Shown one piece after another: positions 1 to 10,800 of a stretch of DNA of 64,000 nt. The stretch comes from Nansenia antarctica (Eukaryota > Chordata > Actinopteri > Argentiniformes > Microstomatidae), in the NCBI GenBank assembly GCA_963989245.1, contig OZ022341.1:76699529-76763528 (forward strand), read 5' to 3'. The notes under the pieces are model-generated. The model did not search any database. It was not told the DNA's origin and saw only the letters and a program-made list of their open reading frames with translations. Made by a program: the position numbers and the translations under genes. Each line of letters starts with the position of its first letter. Positions within the stretch are counted from its first letter, which is position 1.

Positions 1-1128
1 TGTAATTCGTAATTGTTTGGATTAAAAGTGTCTGCTAAATGGCTAAATTAAATACAATTTAAACAATTAAGAGGTAAAGAGGCAGAAGAAGAAGAGCAAG
101 AAGTAACAAAGGACAATGACAGCAGCACAGCAAGTTGGCTTCATCACTAGATTTCAAGGATCTTATTAAAGATTTTGCTACTAAGAAGGCCCAGCGTTTA
201 GCTTTGATTTGATTTGATCTCTTTACTCCTATCTTGAATCGTTGTGCATTAGGCTAGATATCGTTTTTAGCTCTCCAGGTATACTATTCCACAGTACTGC
301 CGCAGTGTAAAAATAAAAATCTTCCCATTTCACATTCAATTTCGCTGGCACCATGTCTGTGTTGCTCCCTCTTGTATAAGACACGTTTGTCTTTGTGTGA
401 AACAAGCAATGCTGAGTCAGTAAATATCTCTGCTGTAATTCTTCATTGATCTAATCCTGACAGTATTATGGCCAACTGATCTTTACAATATCTACATTTA
501 TTTAGACACAATACCACCCCATTAAAATTATATTTTTTATAATTGGGTTCCAATCTTCATTTAATTATACTTTTGTCCTTGTGTTGTTCAAGTCTTAATT
601 TAATAAGTTAAATAATGTTGAGATTTCTTTGCTGAATTGTTGATTCCTGTATTAACTGTAATTTTAAATTACATTTACAAAAGATGTCCATCATTGGATT
701 TCTTGCAGTGCATCAATAGTTCATCAACTTCAACTGGGTTTAGGTTGATGGGTGGTTTAGGTGGGGGGGCCCAAAATGATATTCTGTCATGGGGCCCAGA
801 ATCTCTAGCGGCGCCCCTGGGCCTCAGTATCCAGGGGCATTCGCCCCAGAATGTTAAATTTGTCCCATCGTAAAGTCCTCACTTTCACTTCAAGACAGAA
901 GGTGTAGTTGGCAGGACAGGTCAGAGGTCAGACCCCCCATAGGAAAAGGAAGTCGTTTCACTGATAACACACCACTGGGTGTGAGGGTGGGAGCACGGGT
1001 GACCTGTTTTACAACAAATCTGTGTAGTGCAGTTTGGTCCTGGTTCTAAACCAGGGGGCCATGAGACTACATTCAAAGAAGCGAGTGTGTGTGTGATTGT
1101 ATCTTTGAGAGTACACTTAAGTAGTCTT
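1..1128. other. Intergenic sequence, no gene recognised
   Basis: No convincing coding frame is present. The first ~100 bases contain a 'gtctgctaaatggctaaa'-type stretch, which resembles the end of a common fish interspersed repeat. A GC-rich block at about 760-860 has no recognised function. The rest is AT-rich single-copy-looking sequence. Confidence 0.4.
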
Positions 1129-2013
1129 TCATTTGTCTGAATTTTTTCTCCCATCTAAGTACACAGGCCCTCTCAGTGAGACAACGTTTGCTTTAAGACG
1201 AGCATAGACATCGACATCCGTCTCCGCGCCCACTAAATCCATAATGGACCCGTCAGCGAAACAATCACTGGCTTTGACCATCAACTCTGCAGGGATGGTG
1301 GCCACAAGCGTTTGCCACACACGCCCTCGTTCACAGTTGGAAGCTTTGACCTGAATCATCAAACGTTGCCAATATGGCTCGAATGAACCGTTCTTGGGAA
1401 ATTCGCCAACTACATTTTTAAGATCAGCATCTCCATCTCTAGCCCCTGTCGCGTCAGTCATCTGTTCTTTAGCGACTTTAGCGCTGCTGCCTGACTTAAG
1501 GTTTCCTTTTCTTTTCCTTGATCTAGTCGACAGTCTAGGTTTAAGCACTTGGGGCACCGTGGGAACTGGAACTATAGGTTGGGGGGGCACCGTGGGAACT
1601 GGAACTATAGGTTGGGGCAGCGCTGGTTCTGGGGCCATAGGTTGGGCCGTAGCCGGTTGCTGTGCAGCACCACCATCAGGAATAACAGCTGGAGTGTTAA
1701 TAAACATCACATTCTCATTACTATCACTGTCATTACGTCCACGTGGAGCTATAGGGGAGCATGCCTGGTCACAGCCATCTTCTAATGATGAAGTGTGGCG
1801 AGTGTTCACCTCCAATTCACGTTCGAGTTCTCGAATTCTATCGGTATGGCTTTGGCTCTGTCTGGACCAGTCCTGTTTCTCCAGAATATGCGCATCTATC
1901 TGTGCGCGGAGGTTTTTCATCTCCAGCGCTCTCTCTCCGTCTATAGCGTGACGTCGTTTCAAACTAGCTGAAGTTAACTCCTGTTTCTGAGTACCAGGCG
2001 TATATGGATTCAT
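1129..2013 (-). CDS. Unidentified 294-aa ORF, gag-like layout
   Basis: I do not recognise this protein. Residues ~25-70 are rich in E, R, L and Q and should form a coiled coil. Residues ~115-155 are proline-rich and hold two copies of the 10-residue unit QPIVPVPTVP. A basic cluster (RSRKRKG, ~164-170) could be a nuclear signal. Residues ~205-280 look globular and begin FEPYWQRLMIQ, a layout reminiscent of Gag proteins of LTR retrotransposons (coiled coil, linker, capsid-like domain). No zinc knuckle, protease or reverse transcriptase follows. It may be a retrotransposon Gag remnant or a domesticated one. Its start lies 17 bases from a divergent plus-strand ATG. Function is unknown. Confidence 0.4.
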   Translation of the reverse strand: MNPYTPGTQKQELTSASLKRRHAIDGERALEMKNLRAQIDAHILEKQDWSRQSQSHTDRIRELERELEVNTRHTSSLEDGCDQACSPIAPRGRNDSDSNENVMFINTPAVIPDGGAAQQPATAQPMAPEPALPQPIVPVPTVPPQPIVPVPTVPQVLKPRLSTRSRKRKGNLKSGSSAKVAKEQMTDATGARDGDADLKNVVGEFPKNGSFEPYWQRLMIQVKASNCERGRVWQTLVATIPAELMVKASDCFADGSIMDLVGAETDVDVYARLKANVVSLRGPVYLDGRKNSDK

Positions 2014-2030
2014 TAGACCACTAGAAAACT

Positions 2031-2181
2031 ATGTCTAACCTGTCGAGGTCAGAATTGGTTTCGTCGTCTGAGAGCAATGTGTCCGTTTCTAGTCGAACTA
2101 GTAACAGAAGTTTGCGATTGGAAGAAAGAAGAAAGAACGAGGCTGACCCGTTCCTGTCTGCGCTGCAGTACCTCTCCCAGG
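2031..2181 (+). CDS. Candidate first coding exon, divergent from the gag-like ORF
   Basis: An ATG at 2031 opens a serine- and arginine-rich frame of about 50 codons that runs into a good donor (CAGG|gtgagc) after 2181. Similarity is not recognised. The close head-to-head placement with the minus-strand ORF starting at 2013 suggests a shared bidirectional promoter or one mobile unit with divergent genes. No downstream exon could be identified, so this is tentative. Confidence 0.25.
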
Positions 2182-2630
2182 GTGAGCTAGCTAGTTCAGC
2201 TAAACTAACATTTATCTACCGGTACTCTTTTTATCAACATGTATCAAGTCTCTCGGCTTAGCATTGGCTTGTTTGCTTTTTCTTTATGTCAACATTGTGG
2301 AGTTATAACCGCTCTGTCTTCTTGTTTTTAGCTAGCTATCTTTTGCTAAATATACCGGCATCATCACTAAAGTAGGTGGATCGATGCGTCCAAAACAAAA
2401 GCCTTATATTTTACATTAAGACCTCTATACCCGTATGGTAAGTTAATAACCTCTATACCGGTATAGTACTATAACTAGTAACAACATTGTCAATGAGGTA
2501 ATTACATGGCTATATGGAGTTGATCAGTTTGTGTTAAGTTGTTTGTACTCTGTGAAGCAGCGCTGTGCAGACCAGCTGTCTTCAGTGCTCACAGACATCT
2601 TCAACACACATCAAACCTGGTTAAATGCAT
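2182..2630. other. Non-coding AT-rich stretch
   Basis: No ORF or known repeat is recognised. It contains two near-copies of 'acctctatacccgtatggtaa' around 2420-2465. It would be intron if the 2031-2181 exon is real. Confidence 0.3.
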
Positions 2631-3561
2631 TAGAATTTTCCACTTGTGAATTCGATTCCAATTTCCAACTTTGATCTCTGAACTTAGCCGCCATAGCCAG
2701 GTAACATACTGATGACTGATGGACAGATGATTCACTTAATGAAGGCTATTTGTTGCAAGTCGCTTAGGATAATAAAGCCGTCTCAATGTCCCAGTGTACA
2801 TTGCGGGTTACTGTTGAATATCACTGCATCTTGGGAAATGGTCAAAGCCATCTGACCACCCTGCAGACATCTTCAACACCTCACTGGCTGAATGTAAAGG
2901 TACCTCCCTGCTTCAAAACATCCACCCTCATCCCCGTTCCCAAAAAGCCGAGGAACACAATCATCAAGTCATTATTAAGGTCTGGGAACGGGGATGATGA
3001 TGATGGTGGATGTTTTGAAGCAGGGAGGTGCCTTACATTCAGCCAGGGAGGTGTTGAAGATGTCCGCAGGGTTGTCAGATGGGTTTGACCATTCGTGACG
3101 TTAGGATTATAAGGTTCTATCTCCATTTTTAGTCAAAATTGAGTTTTCTACATAATCTGATCCATTAGGTGTTTATTAATGCCTGTGTGGTGTTATTTTT
3201 TAAAATGTTGCCATTTTTGAGTTAGTAATTCATAAAATACAAAGGTTCCATCTCACAAAACATAATGGAATGTAAAAACTTTGACGCTCAATATATATCT
3301 CTGAACTGCCCTAAACGGAGAGAACCTTATCATTCTAAGCTCACGAATTTCCAAGATGCAGTGATATTCAACAGTAACCCACAATGTACACTGGGACATT
3401 GAGACGGCTTTATTGTCCTAAGCGACTTGCAACAAATAGCCTTCATTAAAGTGAATCATCTATCCATCAGTCATCAGTATGTTACCTGGCTATGGCGGCT
3501 AAGTTCAGAGACACTTCTAAGTTCTAAATTGGAATCGAATACATAAGTGAAAAATTCTAAT
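2631..3561. mobile_element. Foldback (hairpin) transposon with captured LINE fragments
   Basis: The arms 2631-~2960 and ~2975-3561 are inverted copies. For example, the block ending 'gccatagccaggtaacata' on the left returns reverse-complemented at 3480-3500, and the termini 'ttagaattttccacttgtg' match in inverse. The inner ~90 bases of each arm (about 2853-2942 and 2979-3085) encode the LINE reverse-transcriptase phrase PPCFKTSTLIPVPKK, so part of a Rex1/CR1-like LINE is caught inside the palindrome. The right arm is interrupted by a MITE at about 3095-3345. The element has no transposase of its own. Confidence 0.65.
3095..3345. mobile_element. MITE, about 250 bp, with gtgac(g/c)tta TIRs
   Basis: The inverted ends are 'gtgacgttaggattataagg' on the left and 'aaccttatcattctaagctc' before 'ac' on the right. 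It splits the right arm of the foldback element, where 'gaccatt' and 'atttccaag' would otherwise be adjacent, giving a short ATT-like duplication. The same family occurs at 23224-23605, 25885-26168 and 40509-40665, where the terminal sequence has expanded into a tandem array. Confidence 0.6.
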
Positions 3562-3789
3562 AAACAGTGACTTAATAGAGAAGAGTTCTAATGTATCTTA
3601 CATTGGTACATGAGCTGACATTACATAATACACAACACACAAGGCACTTGAAGCTTAAAGTGAAGTCTGAGAGCATCCTCTTGTTCAACAATTCTATCAA
3701 TGCAGTCTGCCATCACTAGCCAACGGGTAGAGCTGGGACTTCTCAATTTCAATGGACAGTCCCCGTTATTTGTTTAGTTATTACGTTTT

Positions 3790-3989
3790 CCCTATAGTCC
3801 CAGGCTTGGCTGACTTGGTGAACCAGAGTTGTAGGTTTCTCTGATCACATACTCAAGGTTGCTGGGGAGAAGCTGCACGGCCTTATTTGCAACTATATCT
3901 AGCGAGTGGCAAACACATCTCCTGCCCCTAAACTGTATGTCTGTGGCCGATGATGTTTGTAAAAAAAATAAAAAAAATAACCTGCACAT
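3790..3989 (-). pseudogene. hAT-like transposase fragment
   Basis: A 65-codon minus-strand frame contains RCVCHSLDIVANKAVQLLP followed by a Y(V)IRETYN-type motif. This combination is typical of the catalytic region of vertebrate hAT-derived transposase proteins. Nothing else of the gene is visible nearby, so it is a degraded relic. Confidence 0.45.
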
Positions 3990-3990
3990 T

Positions 3991-4313
3991 GTATGTAGCT
4001 ACTAGGGTGTGTGTTTTAACTTCACACATTTTGTAACTTTCAGGCACTGACATTTTGATACCGCCCAAATGCTTTTTTCCCACCCAGTGTGATCAAAAAT
4101 AGCACAAAAAAAAAGGAACTCGGTCAATCTGGCAACAATGGATGTCTGTTAGGGCTTTCACACCACCATGGCTCCAAGCCGGTTCCCGTTCCTGAACCTA
4201 CCGGTAATCTGGAACCGGCCGTTCAGACTGAAAATAAATTGGTTTGGAGTCGAACTAGAACTAGAACCGTGACGTTGTCAGTGGGTGTGCCATATTCTAG
4301 TAAGACGTGCAAG
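3991..4313. other. Left flank of the ERV, repeat-like
   Basis: No gene is seen. Around 4150-4290 a block with 'gggctttcacac' and repeated ggaaccgg/gaactagaac motifs looks like an old DNA-transposon end. The last four bases (AGAG, 4314-4317, just outside this interval) are the left copy of the ERV target-site duplication. Confidence 0.4.
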
Positions 4314-4384
4314 AGAGTGTAGAATATTTTCTCTGTTTCAGTGATACAAGAAGAGGTGAAAACTTCTGGCCCAGGTTAAAAGTA

Positions 4385-4390
4385 TTTATT
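4385..4390 (-). terminator. ERV polyadenylation signal AATAAA
   Basis: Read on the minus strand this is AATAAA, about 95 bases downstream of the TATA box in the 3' LTR. That order defines R between the predicted start site and poly(A) site. The matching copy in the 5' LTR is at 16547-16552. Confidence 0.7.
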
Positions 4391-4570
4391 CAAAAAAGGT
4401 CGGGTCTTCAGATTACAGGCACACTAAACAGTCACAGTCGAGATAATCAGCAGAGCAGGGCGCTCGCGCCTCTGCACAGAAGTCTTATAGCCCTCCTCCT
4501 AGGCCTCTGATTGGCCCAGACCCTCGGGGGCGTGCATATGCGTGTGTGTGTGACTGCGCATGCGCAACAA

Positions 4571-4634
4571 TTCGTGTGTGTGTGTCAGCACATGTGCGAC
4601 AACTCGTGTGTGTGTGTCAGCACATGTGCGACAA
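4571..4634 (-). promoter_or_regulatory. U3 tandem repeats, enhancer-like
   Basis: Two 32-bp direct repeats combine a (gt)n run with 'cagcacatgtgcgac'. Duplicated U3 blocks are the usual site of retroviral enhancers. The equivalent in the 5' LTR is at 16733-16796. Enhancer function is inferred. Confidence 0.5.
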
Positions 4635-4787
4635 TTGAGATCGTTCGTAAATGAAATAATAAAGTATTCAATAAAGTGTATTTGAGGTAATAAAAATATA
4701 CGTGTAATATGTGTAAAATATACGTGAATATATGTGTAAAATATACGTGAATATAAGAAGGCCATTAATGTGTAAAAATATACTACA

Positions 4788-4800
4788 CATCCCCCCTCGG
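4788..4800 (-). promoter_or_regulatory. ERV polypurine tract
   Basis: In viral sense the sequence just upstream of the 3' LTR is 'ccgaggggggatg', directly abutting TGTAGTA. A G-rich purine run at this point is where plus-strand DNA synthesis is primed. Confidence 0.75.
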
Positions 4801-5310
4801 ACCACCCAGAGGGTGTTCCGAAACTAAACGATCACACAAACCAAAACAAAAACACAAACCCCACATATCACAGCTAAGAAAATATAAAAAAAATTAAAAA
4901 AATAAAAAATAAAAAAACAAAAAATAAAAAATAACTAATAAGAACCCAAAGACATCACGCAAAAAATAGAAATCAACCAATAACAAAAAGAATCTTGAAA
5001 ATAACAACCACAATTAAACTAAACACAATCCATCATGCACAAATTAACATAGAAACTTCCAACGACCGATGTTTTCTTTGTCCTTGAAGCGTCGGGGTCA
5101 GAGGTTACTAGCACTTGTACCCAGTTGGAGAACAGCCTTTACCGCTGTCTCAGATTGATATCCTTTCCCAGTCAAGAGCGTTTTCTTCGTTGCGCTAGGA
5201 ACAGAACCGCTTTCCTATCTTTGCATAACCACCACACCACTTCTCAACTGACATCAATCACATGATATAGAAAGAAACAAACAGTAATCGACGCAAATAA
5301 TCACAAAACA
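4801..5310 (-). other. ERV region between env and the polypurine tract
   Basis: About 510 bases with no ORF of note. It is A-rich on the plus strand (T-rich in viral sense). A post-env accessory gene is not visible. Confidence 0.5.
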
Positions 5311-7854
5311 TCACTTAATAAACAAATCATCAAAAGAGGAAACAAAATCAGAAAGCAAAACAGAATCCAGCTTTTGCTCATCAGCTACGTTGGTCAACAC
5401 CAAAGCATTAATAGGAACATCCGAAATACACTTTCCAAAACATTTGATCAAAATACCAAGTAACATAATACAGATGATAATGACAACAAAAATAATAGCG
5501 ACGGACCTGATCATATTACCAATACCTGAAAAAGCAGAATCAAAGAAATCTAACATATTCCAACCGTGTTCTTTATGTAAATCCTCTACACCCTTCTTGT
5601 TAGATTCATGAAAATCATGCAAAGCGTTACCAGAATCCGAAATATAACTGCAGCATTCACCGCCTATCAAAGCACAAGTACCACCCTGACTGGCCAAAAT
5701 AATGTCCAAAGCCATTCTATTTTGGAGAGCTACATTCTTAGTTTCAGTCAATTCAGTGGCCAGGGCAGACACTACAGCATCCGAAGCATTAATGTGTTTT
5801 TCAAGAACGGATGATAAGGCACTTAATTCAGTCTGAGTGTTGTAGACACCATAACTTGGGAATATTAGGCCAAAAAACTTCTGAGCGGCAGACAACGCCC
5901 TACGACTACGATGGGTTGCTTGTTTGTGAAGTACAGACATCTCCTCCCGAGTAACTTTCCTAATCAAAGGTATCAGATGAGCCAAATAACAACCACCCTC
6001 AATCGAAGCAGGAAGCTTAGAGAATGCATCATTATCACACACAAGAAACACATGTTCCGGGAGTTGAAGCTCCGTACCAGGATACGAGAAAATGGTTCCA
6101 CCTACACAAGACGCAGCCCCTAACTGACGAACCGAGCTGATCTTGGGCCGTACTTGAATGTCAATACAGGTTGTAACATTTACGAGAGGCATGACTTTAA
6201 GCTGCGTGGTGCCTCTCTGCCGTCTGGTAGTATTGGTATCATGTAATTTCATTTGAGGCACCATAGCACAATCAACAACTTTACATTTTAATCCAGAAAT
6301 AACAACTGAACCCCTCCACCGTGTAGAAGTCACACTCCCAGAACATGACAGATGAGGACTCAATGCAGTACCATTTAATTGAGCGAACATAGCTTGGATA
6401 ATATATATCTTCTTCGGACCTGTTGGTTGTGACAAATGTGTAAGCCTATCAATAATAACCTTCCCCACACCGCTAGGCCTATGGTGTTTGTTAACCGCTG
6501 CTGTCAGACGTTCCAACACACCAATATCCACACCTGCATAGGAAGAATTTAAAGGAACCAGAATCGTGCTGGGCTGACAAGAAGAGCTCTGGTTCTTGCC
6601 CTGTAAAACAAATGGGGCTAAACCCTGCCAATTATAATGAAGCCATTCTGCTTTAGTTAACGGTATGGGGAAAAACATAGGAGCAGACGCACTTACAGGG
6701 ACCTGTTGACAAATCCAGCAATCAGAATAATTCATTTTTGAAGCAAAATCTTTCATGATACTAGTGGCAGAATTAGGGTGGGACCGTGTCCCCAGGTGAT
6801 TAGAATCATACAACAAATAATCGTCAGTAGCAACTACAATCGCCTTCGTAGGAGCCTTCACAGCAACATTTTCAACCTTTCCTGGTAACTCATCGTGAAC
6901 ATATTTATGCACCAATGTCTCACAGTCCGAGGTCCTATAGTGGTGTGGATAGTCAGGCCTGGTCCTACAAATTTTGTCCTTGAAATTGTTGGATTTACTA
7001 GACACCGGTTCACCGATATCACGTCTAGCACACCAATACGAGCTCTCTTCCTGGTCAACATTAGTTAATGTCACACGAGTTTCTTGCATGTTGCTTGAGT
7101 ACTGATCAAGTGTAATATATGTAGTATCCAATAAATACCACTCGCTCTCTTCGGCGGTATAGATCAAACAATCATCAATAGTACAACGTGAATGTGGGCA
7201 AGTAAAAGCTCTACTTGCTATGATCATTCTTCTCTGACGTCCAGGCATAACAGTGTGTGAGTAAAGTGTAACATTGTCCAAAGAAGTCAATGGGGTAGGA
7301 ACACTAAGGGGTATATTAGTCTCTGAAACGGCATGGCTTGAGTTTCCTCCTAATTGGCCTTGGTGTTTTACGGGGTCTGTCTGGTTGAGGTGTATCACTG
7401 ACAGGTCTGTGTCTCTCAATGGTACCTCGGTCCGGGCATCCGCCCGGGTTGCTGACATCTCCGTCTGGAGCATTGTCAGGGTCGGAAGGGGTGACAACAG
7501 GGGCAACACCAGGCTCGGTAGAACCCCCAAGAGGGGTGTCGCAGTCACTGGATCCTTCACGGTCTCCGTTGACCCACTCATCAGTGGGCTGGACAGGGTC
7601 TGGGACGAGGCCCCCGGCATCATCTGCATCATGACGCAGATACTCACCAACATCTTCGTCAGCCTGGATGTCCAAGCTGTGGACTTCCTCGTCCCCAGGG
7701 ATCTCCTCACCATCCTGCTGAGGTTCTCCCTCATCGTCCTCATTGGGTGCCTTGATGCAGTGATGAACGTGATACCAGGTGGGGGACCCCTTGATTTGGA
7801 GGGCAGTCCCAGTGCACCGAACGACCTCGTAAGGTCCTTCCCGTCGAGCCTCAT
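5311..7854 (-). CDS. env: ERV envelope glycoprotein (Env), open reading frame of 847 codons
   Basis: Gamma-type envelope precursor, made from a spliced RNA and cleaved into SU and TM. Seen: an SU CxxC motif (CWIC, residues 379-382), several N-x-S/T sites, a furin-type RSRR (649-652), a fusion-peptide-like stretch after it, and a TM ectodomain with LQNRMALD and CX6CC (C727, C734, C735). CxxC and CX6CC form the labile SU-TM disulfide in gammaretroviruses. The membrane anchor is ~793-813, with a short tail of ~34 residues. The first ATG lies 538 bases inside pol, so the true start may be a later Met or depend on splicing. M78 begins a weakly hydrophobic, signal-like segment. Residues ~264-277 resemble an Ig F strand. 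No frameshift or stop is present. Confidence 0.9.
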   Translation of the reverse strand: MRLDGKDLTRSFGALGLPSKSRGPPPGITFITASRHPMRTMRENLSRMVRRSLGTRKSTAWTSRLTKMLVSICVMMQMMPGASSQTLSSPLMSGSTETVKDPVTATPLLGVLPSLVLPLLSPLPTLTMLQTEMSATRADARTEVPLRDTDLSVIHLNQTDPVKHQGQLGGNSSHAVSETNIPLSVPTPLTSLDNVTLYSHTVMPGRQRRMIIASRAFTCPHSRCTIDDCLIYTAEESEWYLLDTTYITLDQYSSNMQETRVTLTNVDQEESSYWCARRDIGEPVSSKSNNFKDKICRTRPDYPHHYRTSDCETLVHKYVHDELPGKVENVAVKAPTKAIVVATDDYLLYDSNHLGTRSHPNSATSIMKDFASKMNYSDCWICQQVPVSASAPMFFPIPLTKAEWLHYNWQGLAPFVLQGKNQSSSCQPSTILVPLNSSYAGVDIGVLERLTAAVNKHHRPSGVGKVIIDRLTHLSQPTGPKKIYIIQAMFAQLNGTALSPHLSCSGSVTSTRWRGSVVISGLKCKVVDCAMVPQMKLHDTNTTRRQRGTTQLKVMPLVNVTTCIDIQVRPKISSVRQLGAASCVGGTIFSYPGTELQLPEHVFLVCDNDAFSKLPASIEGGCYLAHLIPLIRKVTREEMSVLHKQATHRSRRALSAAQKFFGLIFPSYGVYNTQTELSALSSVLEKHINASDAVVSALATELTETKNVALQNRMALDIILASQGGTCALIGGECCSYISDSGNALHDFHESNKKGVEDLHKEHGWNMLDFFDSAFSGIGNMIRSVAIIFVVIIICIMLLGILIKCFGKCISDVPINALVLTNVADEQKLDSVLLSDFVSSFDDLFIK

Positions 7855-10800
7855 GCCACTTCCGTCTGTAGACCTTCACGTAGACCTTGTCACCCGGTTG
7901 CAACGCGTCCTTCCTCTCCTGTGCGTTCACCTCCTCTTCACGTTCCTGTTTGTGGAGCACATAAGAAGAGATACTCTTTTGCCGGTTAGTCATGTACTGT
8001 ACATAGGCTTTCATGTCACTCTCCAGGAGAGCCAAACTTGGCCCTTTCCCACTGGTTCGTACACAGGGAGCTGTCATTATCCTCCCCATTACCAGTTCAT
8101 GGGGAGTCAAGTGCAGCCCTCGAATCTCACTGGAACGACAGGCCATCAATGCAAGAGGGAGTCCTTCTAACCAATTAAGACCTGTATGCTTACAGACCTT
8201 AGAAAGACGGTTCTTAAGGACCCCGTTCATCCTCTCTACTATCCCCTGGCTTTGAGGTGAGTAAATACACCCAAGTCTCTGCTTGATTCCCAACTTTTGT
8301 AGTATAAGCTTTACCGTCTTATCCACAAATTCCTTACCATTGTCTGACGATATCCTATCTGGAATTCCAAACCTAGGCATGACTTCCCTGCATAGGAACT
8401 TTGCTACAGACTGAGCATCCTTTCTTCGAGTGGGGCAAGCTTCTACCCATCTGCTGAACCTGTCTACTACAACTAGCATGTACCTGTATCCTGCAATAGG
8501 TTGAATCATGTCCACATAATCAATCACTAAATGTTTCATTGGCCCGTTTGGGGTAGGGATATGCCCAGTTCCCACTGGTATTCCAGGTCTGATATTGTTC
8601 TTCAAACAGACCACACATTGACCAAGGACATGGTCTATTTGTTCCAACAAATATGGAGCCCAAAAACCATATTCCTTGGTGATCTTGCGTCTTACCTCCC
8701 CCCTGGACACATGTGCTAATCCATGAGCTTCCTGTATCAGTACGCCTAATAAATCTGGGGGTGCCACAACCAGCCCCTCATGATTTCTCCATAGACCTGT
8801 GTCATCCTGACTAGCTCCTCTTGTTAACCATAAGTTTTTGTCTAGCGCATTTGCCTCACTCTGTAACATCAACAAATCCTCAAGCGTGACCATGCCCTGT
8901 AACTGTACTTCATGTGTGACCAGCAGAACTTTACCTGCTTTGTCTGCTCCTGTAATAGCTTTGGCTGCATCATCTGCAGCCCTGTTACCTTGTGTGACAT
9001 GTGATGAGTCAGATCTGTGTGCGGCACACTTTACTATGGCTAATTCCCTTGGTTTCATCATGGCTTGTAACAGCTTCATGATTTGAGCGTGGTGCTGAAT
9101 AGGCGAACCATCAGTTTTCTTAAAACCCCGTCCCTTCCATACAGCTCCATGTAAATGACACACATTGTGGGCATAGGCAGAGTCGGTGTATACTGTCACT
9201 CTTTGTCCGGTTCCCAAATTGCATGCTTCTGTGAGGGCAATCAATTCAGCCAACTGAGCTGAACAAGGCTGAGGAACAGCCTCGGCTTGTTCCACAATGA
9301 ACTTCGAATTTTGGGATCGGACTATGGCATACCCGGCACGTAAATGTTCTCCTACCCGGTAACAAGATCCATCAGTCCAATACTCAACGTCAGCTTCCTT
9401 TAAAGGCAAAGCTAGTAGATCTGCTCTAAGCTTAGAGTACCTCGTAGCTTCCTTCACACAATCGTGTGGTTCCCCATCTTCTGGGGTTGGCAAGGTCTCT
9501 GCTGGGTTAAGTGTGTTACATCTTAGTAATGTTACATCTTCCCTTTCCAACATCCTGTAATAATCCCTAATCCTAGGCATCGTCAAAGTGTACTTGCCTT
9601 GATTCAAGAGGTTCCTTAGACTGTGGTGGCAGAGAATGGTAATTGGGTACCCCATTGTTAAGGCTGTTGCCTTCTCGTACATAAGATAAGCCCCGGCCAT
9701 TGCTCTGTAACATGGCGCGAAACCCATTTCTACCTCTGAATATGCGACAGAGTAATAGGCTATGGGCTGTGGACTAGGTCCAATGCCTGTTGGTTGCGTA
9801 AGAACAGCGCAGGCATACTTCCCCTCGGCTGAAGAAGAAACATACAATCCAAATTCTTTGGAATAATCTGGAAGCGCTAAAGCTGGCGCTTCTTGCAATT
9901 TGTGTTTAATTGTCTCAAACGCCAAATCAGCTTCCCTTGTCCAAGTAATGCAAGATTGGAGGTTATCGCTACCTGTTTCCTTAATCATCCCCCTCAATGG
10001 AGCGACTAGTCTAGAGTAATCCTCCACCCATGCTGAACTATACCCAGTAATGCCCAAAAACATCATCATTTCCCTAACCGTTCGTGGTTTTGGAGCCTTC
10101 TGAATAGCTTCCAAATGTTCATTTGTGACGCTGCGATGTCCCTGTGTAATGGATTGTCCTAAGTAAGTTACCTTTTCCTGACAATACTGTAGCTTCTTTT
10201 TAGACACCTTGTGTCCCTTCTCCGCCAAAACCTTTAACAGTTTGACGGAATCCCTGTGACATGTTTCTTCATCTGGGGCACAAAGGAGTATGTCATCCAT
10301 GTACTGAATGGCAGTACTACTTATCATCTGTTCTAACCCGTCTAAGTCCTCCCTTAAGACCTGATTAAAAACATGAGGACTGTGTTTGTACCCCTGTGGC
10401 ATTCTGGTATATTGATAATGCTGACCTTTGTAGGTAAACCCAAATAACCCTTGACTTTCTACACTAAGAGGTATAGAAAAGAAAGCCCCGCATAAATCAA
10501 TCACTGTAAATACTTTGGCTGTAGATGGAATCTGAGTCAACAGCACATGAGGATCAGGAACTTCAGCTGGATAGCTGACGACTACCTCATTCACAGCCCG
10601 TAGGTCATGTACCAGACGATATGAACCATCAGGTTTCGTCACTGGCAGAAGAGGTGTATTGCTTAACGGATATTGAGTTATCTTCAGGACTCCTGCCTCT
10701 AACAGTCCTTTGATCTGTGGCTCAATTCCATCAATTGCTTCCTGTTTCAATGGGTATTGGTTTTTCCAAGGGGGTTCTGCACCCGGTATGAGTTCAACTC

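Larger units (their letters stand above)
4318..4787 (-). repeat. ERV 3' LTR
   Basis: 470 bp, TG...CA ended. In viral sense it runs TGTAGTATATTT... to ...AATATTCTACA. U3 holds two 32-bp direct repeats (4571-4634) carrying the palindromic E-box-like core cacatgtg, followed by a TATAAG box (4484-4489) and then an AATAAA signal (4385-4390). It matches the copy at 16480-16949 throughout. Confidence 0.95.

Noticed and set aside
4499..4765. 88-codon frame inside each LTR
   Set aside because: It covers U3 repeats and AT-rich sequence and has no recognisable domain. LTR accessory genes such as a superantigen are not supported.
7274..8170. 298-codon plus-strand frame antisense to pol and env
   Set aside because: Composition follows the opposite strand, where pol and env are both clear. 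No motifs. The similar frames opposite gag (12904-13572) are shadows as well.
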